From: Shewanella sp. OPT22
GTDB taxonomy: Bacteria; Pseudomonadota; Gammaproteobacteria; Enterobacterales; Shewanellaceae
Assembly (NCBI RefSeq): GCF_004168585.1
Contig: NZ_PGVH01000056.1
Location: 376,576-440,575 of the forward strand
Reading direction: 5' to 3'
Length of the DNA: 64,000 nt
The notes beneath the pieces were generated by a model, which did no database searches, was not told the origin of the DNA, and saw only the letters and a program-made list of their open reading frames with translations. Positions 18,594 to 25,697 of this stretch are shown in pieces (positions within the stretch are counted from its first letter, which is position 1; each line of letters begins with the position of its first letter). The position numbers and the translations under genes were made by a program.

Positions 18594-18834
18594 GTCGGAT
18601 AAGCGGCACCTGTTGCCAAATGCCGTTCACCTAAGGACCGCACGTGCAACTTTCACTGCATACGGCTCAAGCCTCCACTAAGGCATGTTATGTTACCCAG
18701 CAACTTCACAACGCAGGCATGACAGGTTTAAACCAAGAATTTCTGCTTTGCTTATTAAGCTTACGCCTTTATAGATAAGCAGTATGCTCAGGATCATAAG
18801 GTGTCACAGCGCCTCATACGACCTCACGTCGCAC
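18594..18834 (-). mobile_element. Group II intron relic, internally deleted (5' end plus domains V-VI)
   Basis: Read on the minus strand the relic opens with GTGCGAC (18834-18828), the usual 5' boundary of bacterial group II introns. Near 18670-18640 it contains a typical domain V: GAGCCGTATGCAGT, a GAAA tetraloop, then GTTGCACGTGCGGTCC, including the AGC catalytic triad. Domain VI follows as a GGCAT...GTGCC hairpin, and the relic ends CTTATCCGAC at 18594, a standard 3' boundary. Only about 240 nt separate the ends, so most of domains I-IV and any maturase gene are missing. Retained domain V suggests either a recent deletion or a form mobilised in trans. Confidence 0.6.
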
Positions 18835-18983
18835 GCCCCAAAGTGAGCTAGTAATTGATATTTAGAAGTTTCAGAATGTGGGAACTAACTTGTCGAATGT
18901 TCGTCTTACTGAATTACTACGACAGCTTTTAAAAAATTTAAGGTGTTTTAGAGGTTTAAACTCTATAAATAAAAGGAATTATA

Positions 18984-19746
18984 ATGAAATATAGAATAGT
19001 TTTGATGTTGTTATTTTCACTCAGTACACACGCCTTCGCTAATCAAAATAAAATCGAATGTGGTGGTGTAAATGACTTTGAATCGTTAGATGAACATAAC
19101 TTTGTTATGGTTAGGTGAAATACATGGAACTGTTGAAATCCCCAAATTATTTGGTGATATTGTTTGTCATTCAGTAAGACAAAATAACGGAAGTATCGTT
19201 GTGATGCTTGAGCTACCATTCACTTTACAAGCCAGTTTAGATTTATATATGACAAATGATATCAGTGAGGATAAATTTCTCGCTCATCCAGCTTGGTCTC
19301 CTGAGTGGCAAGATGGACGATTCAGTGTCGCCATGCTGGATTTAATTAATCAATTGAAATCAATAAAGCAGAAATTTCCTCAAGAGCTTGATATTTTTCT
19401 CGTTGACTTACTATTCGAAAACAGCAATAACGAGCCTAAAAGCCAATATTTAGCAAATAATATATCTAAGCATTTACTGGGTGACTATCAGAAAACTCTT
19501 GTTTTAACTGGTAACTACCATAACAGGGTTAACTTACAAGAAGGGAATTCAGCCGCAACGATTTTGAGTAAATTCGACCCATTAACCTTAACTATTACAG
19601 CCTCCAAAGGTAATTATTGGGGGTGTACTGGTTCCAAGTCAATCGACTGTAAAGTGAATCATTTCGATAGTAAGCAAGAAGTGAAACGTGAAGGTATTCT
19701 ACTCCCTAAAGAAAAAAAGAATTGGCATGGAGCTTATCAATTTTAA
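18984..19746 (+). pseudogene. Frameshifted secreted protein, possibly EreA/ChaN-like
   Basis: An ATG at 18984 with AAAAGGA upstream opens a frame with a clean signal peptide (cleavage after THAFA near residue 19). It runs to DEHNFVMV and then hits TGA at 19116. A one-base shift just before 19114 continues as GEIHGTVEIPKLFGDIVCHSV and on to the stop at 19746. Removing a single A from the run at about 19108-19113 would give one protein of about 253 residues. The GEIHGT-x-E opening, the LELPF stretch and GNYHNRV resemble the erythromycin-esterase/ChaN/Tiki-like superfamily, where His and Glu residues act in hydrolysis or metal binding; this match is weak. It may be a genuine pseudogene next to mobile relics or a sequencing error. 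Confidence 0.6.
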
Positions 19747-19855
19747 AAACTAACCTTCTCACCTCCCGTTAGGTTCTGAATTGTATAGTTTACGTAACAA
19801 GCTTTTTTCCATTAAAGTGCTTCAATCTCCCTAACAACCACCCCACACAAACAAC

Positions 19856-19877
19856 AATGCCTGCAACTGCAGGCATT
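19856..19877. terminator. Palindromic hairpin between convergent genes
   Basis: A perfect 10-bp inverted repeat (AATGCCTGCA, 19856-19865, and its complement 19868-19877) with a 2-nt loop lies in the 168-bp convergent gap. U-tracts are short on both strands, so it may act as a weak bidirectional terminator. Confidence 0.45.
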
Positions 19878-19914
19878 GAAACGATAAAAACTTAAAGACT
19901 AAAAGCAGAGAAAC

Positions 19915-20595
19915 TTAAAAGCGATATAACACGCCGAAGTTAATCACTGGATACCACTTATATTCTTTAATATCCTCTTCTAGCTTATCTTGTTCAATTT
20001 TAACGTCAGCGAGTAATTGAGAGCAGATATCAGCATCTAAAGCAGTACCACAAGAAACGTTTAGCTCCGCCTCTGGTGTGCTTTGATAAAAAGCACCCAG
20101 TTCAGCCGTAAATGACCAACTAGAAGTACTTGTTGGTGCTGATGCCCAACCTAAACCAATGTACGGTGCAAACTTTTTGAACTCAACTTTACCGTCGGCA
20201 CTGCCAACATCTTCAACACGATACACATCACCGTTGAATTCATATTCGCCATCAATAGCACGTGCTGTTGCATTTACCTTACTGCCATTGTAATAAGCAC
20301 CCGCACTCAGTCTGAAACCTGAATCACTCCATGGGTGATAATCAAAAACAGCAGAGGCCGTTCTTAGCTCTAACTCTGCATCGTAAGTAATATCGTTTTC
20401 AGTAAAGTCATCATCATACTGAAAGTTATTAATACCGACTCTAAAATTGAAGTTGTCAGACAAACCTTTGTAAAACTCAAGACCAATACCCGTTGCACCA
20501 GTTTTTAAACCGACACCGTTTGAATGATCCGCTAAGGAAGGTGCTGAAAAGACTAAAGCCGCTAAACAAGCTAATGGGAGAACTGCAGATTTCAT
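19915..20595 (-). CDS. Outer-membrane beta-barrel protein (OmpW-like porin fold)
   Basis: A 226-residue protein with a Sec signal peptide (cleavage after PSLA near residue 22). Alternating hydrophobic and aromatic strands follow and the C-terminus is YRF, the terminal aromatic required by the BAM machinery. The pattern GIGLEFYKGLSDNFNFRVGI and FDYHPWSDSGFRLSAGAYYN is typical of eight-stranded outer-membrane barrels annotated in Shewanella. A Cys pair near residues 183-191 may form a disulfide in an extracellular loop. I chose the ATG at 20595 because AAGGA lies ten bases upstream; the longer in-frame start at 20616 adds seven residues before the signal peptide. Function is unknown, possibly small-molecule permeability or stress resistance. 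Confidence 0.75.
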   Translation of the reverse strand: MKSAVLPLACLAALVFSAPSLADHSNGVGLKTGATGIGLEFYKGLSDNFNFRVGINNFQYDDDFTENDITYDAELELRTASAVFDYHPWSDSGFRLSAGAYYNGSKVNATARAIDGEYEFNGDVYRVEDVGSADGKVEFKKFAPYIGLGWASAPTSTSSWSFTAELGAFYQSTPEAELNVSCGTALDADICSQLLADVKIEQDKLEEDIKEYKWYPVINFGVLYRF

Positions 20596-20766
20596 TTTTG
20601 ATGTCCTTAAAATCACTAAATCTTCATCCTAAAAGCGTCCATTTACTCAGGATAATTGAACGCACTCTCACAATTATATCAGCGGATGAAATAAAGTAAG
20701 ATTAAATTTGAAGAATCAAGAGTTACGGGTAAAATGTGTTTCTTTTGAAACTCAGCGGGAATGTAA

Positions 20767-21651
20767 GTGACGCTTATTAAAGGCTGTTTGGCTTTTCTTT
20801 GTTATGTAATTAACACATTGTTATGGATGATCCCTATCCTCACGTTTGGTCTTTTAAAATTATTACCTTTTAGCGTAACAAAAAATCTTGGCGCTTCCAT
20901 TCTTGATAACTGCGCTTCCGGTTGGATAAGTGTTAATGGGCTAATTGAGCGGCTCTACCACCCGACAAGAGTGCATGTTTCCGGCAATACAAATTTTAAA
21001 AGACAAGATTGGTACATGGTAATCGCTAACCATCAGTCTTGGGTCGATATCTTAATATTGCAGCGTGTGCTTAATAATAAAATCCCCTTTTTAAAGTTTT
21101 TCCTGAAAAAAGAGCTGATGTACGTTCCCGTATTAGGTCTGGCATGGTGGGCGCTAGACTTTCCATTCATGCGTCGATATAGCCCAGCACAAATAAAAAA
21201 GAATCCGAAACTCAAAGGCAAAGATATTGAGATTACACGTAAAGCGTGTGAAAAGTTTAAACACAAACCAGTCAGTGTAATGAACTTTGTCGAAGGTACT
21301 CGTTTCACGCCAGAGAAACATCAAAAGCAACAGCCCCCTTTCCAGCATTTACTTCGCCCGAAAGCAGGCGGAATGGCATTTACGCTTGCTACTATGGGCG
21401 ACTGCATGAATACACTTGTTGATGTGACGATTCATTACCCAGTAAAGACCCCGAGCTTTTGGGAGTACATCAGTGGTCAAGTTAACGACATATATGTTCA
21501 CATCGAACAAACGCCGATTGGTGAAGATTTAAAAGGCGACTATGTTAACGACCGAGCATTTAAACAATCATTCCAGCACTCTCTTTCTCTGCGCTGGCAG
21601 CAAAAAGATCAAGTTTTTTCCCAACTAATGCATAACTCAAAGGAAGGTTAG
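20767..21651 (+). CDS. PlsC-type acyltransferase (YihG-like), first of a tandem pair
   Basis: A 294-residue protein with one or two N-terminal membrane helices (residues 5-35). It carries the lysophospholipid acyltransferase motifs NHQSWVD (H89, D94), FMRRYSPAQ and NFVEGTRFT (EGTR 176-179). The best general match is the YihG/LCLAT group of 1-acyl-glycerol-3-phosphate acyltransferases, which remodel phospholipids at the inner membrane. The start is a GTG at 20767. It lies 7 bp upstream of a paralogous gene, so the two are an operon. Confidence 0.85.
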   Translation: MTLIKGCLAFLCYVINTLLWMIPILTFGLLKLLPFSVTKNLGASILDNCASGWISVNGLIERLYHPTRVHVSGNTNFKRQDWYMVIANHQSWVDILILQRVLNNKIPFLKFFLKKELMYVPVLGLAWWALDFPFMRRYSPAQIKKNPKLKGKDIEITRKACEKFKHKPVSVMNFVEGTRFTPEKHQKQQPPFQHLLRPKAGGMAFTLATMGDCMNTLVDVTIHYPVKTPSFWEYISGQVNDIYVHIEQTPIGEDLKGDYVNDRAFKQSFQHSLSLRWQQKDQVFSQLMHNSKEG

Positions 21652-21658
21652 TCTCTCT

Positions 21659-22552
21659 ATGCTCAACTTTTTACCTGCACCTATTTTATTCGTTATCAGT
21701 GCAATTTTGCTTATTATTAACACCTGCTTATGGGCTGGCCTTATTTCAATTGGTGGCATTATAAAAGCAATATTACCTATCACCGCTTTCAAAGTTCAGC
21801 TTACAAGATTGATGAATGGCTTTATGTACGCCTGGGTTCAATGTAACGGCTACGTTTTGATACTTACCTCTAAAGTTAAGTGGCAGGTTGAAGGGCTTGA
21901 ACAGGTAAATAAAAACTCATGGTACATGATTTTTAGCAATCACCTCAGCGGCTTTGATATTGCAGCCCAAGCTTATGTATTAAGAAATCATGCACCAATG
22001 CTCAAGTTTTTCTTAAAAAAGGAATTACTGTATGTCCCTTTCTTGGGATTAGGCTGCTGGGGACTCGACATGCCCTTTATGAACCGTACCAGCCCAGCAA
22101 AACTCAAGAAAAACCCTAAGCTCCGAGGCAAAGATTTAGAAACGACTCGTAAGTCTTGTCAGAAGTTTAAGCATCTTCCGACTTCAATCATAAATTACGC
22201 TGAAGGCAGTCGTTTTACCGAGGAAAAACGTCAGCGTCAAAACTCACCATACAAAAACTTATTACGTCCAAAAGCTGGCGGTATTGCATTTGCGTTATCA
22301 GCAATGGGAGAGCAATTTAGTCATGTTTTAAACTTAACCCTCGTTTACCCTGATAATCCAGAAAATGTTCTCCTTGACGCAATGTGTGGACGATTAAAAC
22401 GAGTGGTGGTAACAGTAGAAGCCCTACCTGTACCTCAAGTGGATGCCGATAAGTATTCAGCACAAAGTGAATACAGGGTTGAATTCCAACGCTGGTTGAA
22501 TGATATTTGGCAAGAAAAAGACACACAAATCGAACGTTTAAAACAAAAATAA
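21659..22552 (+). CDS. PlsC-type acyltransferase, second of a tandem pair
   Basis: A 297-residue paralogue of the preceding gene, sharing long blocks such as LKFFLKKELLYVPFLGLG and NPKLRGKDLETTRKSCQKF. The catalytic motif is NHLSGFD (H95, D100) and the glycerophosphate-binding motif is YAEGSRFTE (182-185). Conservation of both sets of motifs suggests both copies are active, perhaps with different acyl preferences. It is followed by about 190 bp that hold the control region of the prp regulator. Gene duplication is the simplest origin. Confidence 0.85.
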   Translation: MLNFLPAPILFVISAILLIINTCLWAGLISIGGIIKAILPITAFKVQLTRLMNGFMYAWVQCNGYVLILTSKVKWQVEGLEQVNKNSWYMIFSNHLSGFDIAAQAYVLRNHAPMLKFFLKKELLYVPFLGLGCWGLDMPFMNRTSPAKLKKNPKLRGKDLETTRKSCQKFKHLPTSIINYAEGSRFTEEKRQRQNSPYKNLLRPKAGGIAFALSAMGEQFSHVLNLTLVYPDNPENVLLDAMCGRLKRVVVTVEALPVPQVDADKYSAQSEYRVEFQRWLNDIWQEKDTQIERLKQK

Positions 22553-22604
22553 AGTCTTTCAAAAATGGCATACAGTTATAAATATGCCATTTCCTCCCTC
22601 TTAA

Positions 22605-22638
22605 GATTGTTGACAATCTATATCGCCACCAATACATT
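22605..22638 (+). promoter_or_regulatory. Upstream palindrome overlapping a sigma-70 promoter (GntR-type operator candidate)
   Basis: The palindrome GATTGT-TG-ACAATC (22605-22618) contains a perfect -35 TTGACA (22610-22615). A -10-like TACATT (22633-22638) follows after exactly 17 bp. The core ATTGTTGACAAT recurs 73 bp downstream. Confidence 0.55.
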
Positions 22639-22670
22639 ACGTGTAATTTATGAGAAAAACTTACCTTAAC

Positions 22671-22711
22671 GTCAACTTATTGTTGACAATCAAAAAGATA
22701 AACACTAGTTT
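22671..22711 (+). promoter_or_regulatory. Second palindrome and promoter upstream of the GntR-family regulator
   Basis: The core ATTGTTGACAAT (22679-22690) again embeds TTGACA (22683-22688), with TAGTTT 17 bp further on. An additional GTCAAC/GTTGAC repeat (22671-22676 and 22682-22687) overlaps it. Binding here would block RNA polymerase, so autorepression and prp control by the adjacent regulator is the natural reading. Confidence 0.5.
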
Positions 22712-22746
22712 AAATAGCATTCAATCTTTGCTTATTTTTGCTGCAT

Positions 22747-23445
22747 ATGACCGAAAAGTCGAAAACGCTCGTCGACCAGATACTGATTCAAATTCAAAAC
22801 AGCATCATTACGGGTGAGATCCCTGCTGGTAGCAAAATCAATGAACAATCCATCGCAAAGCAATACGGCATTAGCCGTGGTCCCACTCGTGAAGCATTGC
22901 AAACTCTAGAGCGTCAACGTCTCGTAGTTCGAGCTCCTCATATCGGTGCTCGTGTTGCTCAACTTTCAGTAAAAGAACTCAATGAGCTGTATCAACTTCG
23001 CAGTGTGCTTGAAGGCATGGCTTGTGAGCTTGCAGCTAACCGAATATCAGCATCAGAGATGCAATCTTTACAAGCGTTGTTGACTCGCCAAGAGCAAGCA
23101 TTAGCTGACGGTGACCATGACTTTCAACAGCAGAGTGAAATCGACTTCCATTACCAAATTATTCAAGCCAGCGACAACCGTCACCTGCAAGAAACGTTAA
23201 CAGGCAGTCTTTATCATTTGATCAGAATGTATCGCTTTCAAACCAGCGGTGATGAACGACCGACCAGTGCCATTGCAGAGCACCGAAGAATTATTGATGC
23301 CATTGCCGATGGCGATGGCGAGTTAGCTAATTTACTGATGCGTCGTCATATCGAGCGGGGCAGAAAAAATACCGAAATAAAACTGATTGAGCGGCAAAAA
23401 CAACAAGCCGCCGCAGAGTCGTTGTTAACCATAAACAACCTTTGA
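22747..23445 (+). CDS. GntR-family (FadR/FCD) regulator of the propionate operon
   Basis: A 232-residue protein. Residues 6-72 form a winged helix-turn-helix (INEQSIAKQYGISRGPTREALQTLERQRLV), and residues 78-210 form an all-helical FCD ligand domain with its metal-binding His and Asp pattern (HYQII, IAEHRRI, MRRHIERG). It sits directly upstream of prpB with 27 bp between. Orthologues next to prp genes in Shewanella and Vibrio have been proposed as repressors of methylcitrate-cycle genes responding to a pathway intermediate. The ATG at 22747 is used; the in-frame TTG at 22738 is less likely. Two palindromes upstream are probable operators. Confidence 0.88.
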   Translation: MTEKSKTLVDQILIQIQNSIITGEIPAGSKINEQSIAKQYGISRGPTREALQTLERQRLVVRAPHIGARVAQLSVKELNELYQLRSVLEGMACELAANRISASEMQSLQALLTRQEQALADGDHDFQQQSEIDFHYQIIQASDNRHLQETLTGSLYHLIRMYRFQTSGDERPTSAIAEHRRIIDAIADGDGELANLLMRRHIERGRKNTEIKLIERQKQQAAAESLLTINNL

Positions 23446-23472
23446 TCTCTGCCCTACAAAAGGAAATGAAAC

Positions 23473-24351
23473 ATGAAAAAAAGTGCAGGTTTACGTTTTA
23501 GAGAAGCAGTGGCAAATGCCAATCCATTACAAATTGTAGGTACCACCAATGCTTATTTTGCCTTAATGGCAGAGCACACCGGGTTTCAAGCTTTATACCT
23601 TTCAGGTGCTGGCGTAGCTAATGCCTCTTATGGTATGCCTGATCTTGGTATGACATCAATGAATGACGTCATTATCGATGCGAGCCGCATTACTTCTGCT
23701 ACTGACTTACCTTTACTTGTTGATATCGATACCGGTTGGGGCGGCGCATTTAATATTGCTCGCACCATTCGTGAATTTGAGAAAGCCGGTGTCGCTGCAG
23801 TTCACATGGAAGATCAGGTATCACAAAAACGCTGTGGCCATCGCCCAAATAAAGCGGTTGTGAGCACAGAAGAAATGGTTGACCGCATTAAAGCCGCAGT
23901 TGATGCGCGTACCGATGAGAACTTCGTGATTATGGCGCGTACCGATGCTGTAGCAGTAGAAGGTTTAGAGGCAGGCATCGAACGAGCAAAAGCTTATGTT
24001 GAAGCTGGTGCTGACATGATCTTCGCTGAAGCATTGACTGAACTTGAGCAATATCGTCATTTCCGCAAACAGGTGAATGTGCCTATTTTAGCGAACATGA
24101 CTGAGTTTGGTAAAACCGAATTATTTGATAAAGAAGCACTTGCTGAGGCTGGCGCCGATATGATCCTTTATCCACTCAGCACGTTCCGCGCAGCAAACCA
24201 AGCCGCATTAAATGTAATGCATGCACTTAAGAGCGACGGCCACCAGCGTAACGTTGTCGACACAATGCAGACTCGTGCCGATCTTTATGAGCACCTTGGT
24301 TATCACGTATTTGAAAATAAACTGGACGAGCTTTTCGACTCTGAAAAATAG
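23473..24351 (+). CDS. prpB: 2-methylisocitrate lyase
   Basis: A 292-residue member of the isocitrate lyase/PEP mutase family. The catalytic loop KRCGH (residues 119-123) and the metal site DIDTGWG (84-90) are present, as is EALTELEQ further on. It splits 2-methylisocitrate into pyruvate and succinate, the last step of propionyl-CoA disposal by the methylcitrate cycle. It has a strong AAAGGAAATGAAAC ribosome binding region and is the first enzyme gene of the operon. Confidence 0.97.
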   Translation: MKKSAGLRFREAVANANPLQIVGTTNAYFALMAEHTGFQALYLSGAGVANASYGMPDLGMTSMNDVIIDASRITSATDLPLLVDIDTGWGGAFNIARTIREFEKAGVAAVHMEDQVSQKRCGHRPNKAVVSTEEMVDRIKAAVDARTDENFVIMARTDAVAVEGLEAGIERAKAYVEAGADMIFAEALTELEQYRHFRKQVNVPILANMTEFGKTELFDKEALAEAGADMILYPLSTFRAANQAALNVMHALKSDGHQRNVVDTMQTRADLYEHLGYHVFENKLDELFDSEK

Positions 24352-24454
24352 TCAGTCGCTCAAGTTCAGTAACATGGATTTAATCTGTATCCGATACAAA
24401 TAGACAAGAATAATAATTATAAAAAAATTCAATCAATTTAAAGGAAAGATAGTA

Positions 24455-25579
24455 ATGGTAGATAAAAAACTGAGTGGTGCAGGCCTTCGTGGCCAAAGCG
24501 CAGGTGAAACAGCGTTAAGTACAGTCGGAAAATCGGGTTCTGGCCTAACGTATCGTGGTTACGATCTTAAAGATCTTGCGGATAACGCCACGTTTGAAGA
24601 AGTCGCCCACTTGATTTTGAAAGGTGAATTACCAAACCAAGCAGAACTTGATGCTTACAAAGCTAAGCTTAAAAGCATGAGAAGTCTACCTCAAGCATTA
24701 AAAGAAGTCCTTGAGCGTATTCCTGCTTCAGCGCACCCTATGGATGTGATGCGCACAGGTTGCTCAATGCTAGGTAACCTAGAAACAGAAGCAAGTTTTG
24801 AACAGCAAGGTGAAGCTGCAGATCGTTTATTGGCGGCTTTCCCATCTATCATTTGCTATTGGTATCGTTTCACTCACGATAATGTTCGTATTGAAACTGA
24901 AACCGATGATGAACAAATTGGTGCTCACTTCCTACACTTATTGCACGGTAAAAAACCATCTGAATTACATGCAAAAGTCATGGATAGCTCGTTAATCTTA
25001 TATGCAGAGCATGAGTTCAACGCTTCTACCTTTACAGCACGTGTTTGTGCTTCAACACTTTCAGATATGCATTCTTGTATAACTGGCGCAATTGGCTCAT
25101 TACGTGGCCCATTACACGGTGGTGCTAATGAAGCAGCGATGGAGTTGATTGAAGGACTTAAAGACGAGCAACATGCCCGTGACACACTTGCAGGTATGCT
25201 TGAGCGTAAAGACAAGATCATGGGCTTTGGTCATGCGATTTATCGTGAGTCAGATCCACGTAACGCCATCATCAAATCTTGGTCTGAGCAATTAGGCAAA
25301 GACTTCGGTGACGATCGTTTATATCGTGTTTCTGCCGCTTGTGAAGCGTTCATGTGGGAACAAAAGAAACTGTTCTGTAATGCTGATTTCTTCCATGCCA
25401 GTGCCTATCACTTTATGGGTATCCCGACTAAATTATTCACACCAATCTTTGTCTGCTCACGCTTAACTGGCTGGGCTGCACACGTAATGGAGCAACGCTC
25501 AAATAACCGCATCATTCGTCCAAGTGCAGATTATGTCGGTGAAGAGCCACGTGCGGTAACACCAATCGCACAACGATAG
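24455..25579 (+). CDS. prpC: 2-methylcitrate synthase
   Basis: A 374-residue citrate-synthase-fold enzyme with the catalytic triad His221 (GPLHGGANE), His260 (MGFGHAIYR) and Asp311 (NADFFHAS). The short type I length and the VDKKLSGAGLRGQSAGETALSTVG N-terminus fit PrpC rather than GltA. It condenses propionyl-CoA with oxaloacetate. It follows prpB by about 100 bp with AAAGGA before the ATG, and is followed by an intercistronic hairpin. Confidence 0.97.
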   Translation: MVDKKLSGAGLRGQSAGETALSTVGKSGSGLTYRGYDLKDLADNATFEEVAHLILKGELPNQAELDAYKAKLKSMRSLPQALKEVLERIPASAHPMDVMRTGCSMLGNLETEASFEQQGEAADRLLAAFPSIICYWYRFTHDNVRIETETDDEQIGAHFLHLLHGKKPSELHAKVMDSSLILYAEHEFNASTFTARVCASTLSDMHSCITGAIGSLRGPLHGGANEAAMELIEGLKDEQHARDTLAGMLERKDKIMGFGHAIYRESDPRNAIIKSWSEQLGKDFGDDRLYRVSAACEAFMWEQKKLFCNADFFHASAYHFMGIPTKLFTPIFVCSRLTGWAAHVMEQRSNNRIIRPSADYVGEEPRAVTPIAQR

Positions 25580-25602
25580 TTCAACCAATCGCCTTGAGCC
25601 GT

Positions 25603-25635
25603 AAGCCTTGCTCACCCACCTTTTGAGCAAGGCTT
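25603..25635 (+). promoter_or_regulatory. Intercistronic hairpin between prpC and acnD
   Basis: A perfect 12-bp inverted repeat (AAGCCTTGCTCA, 25603-25614, and 25624-25635) with a 9-nt loop is not followed by T. It is more likely an mRNA-stabilising or processing hairpin than a terminator, since acnD continues the operon. Confidence 0.55.
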
Positions 25636-25697
25636 CGAGGCAACCCAATTCTTAACTCAACCTTAGATTGAGATAAACAACGTGTGTGGATAGACTC

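Noticed and set aside
19856-19877. Attachment-site or recombination-site reading of the short palindrome
   Set aside because: It sits between convergent genes and is better explained as a weak terminator; no integrase is near.
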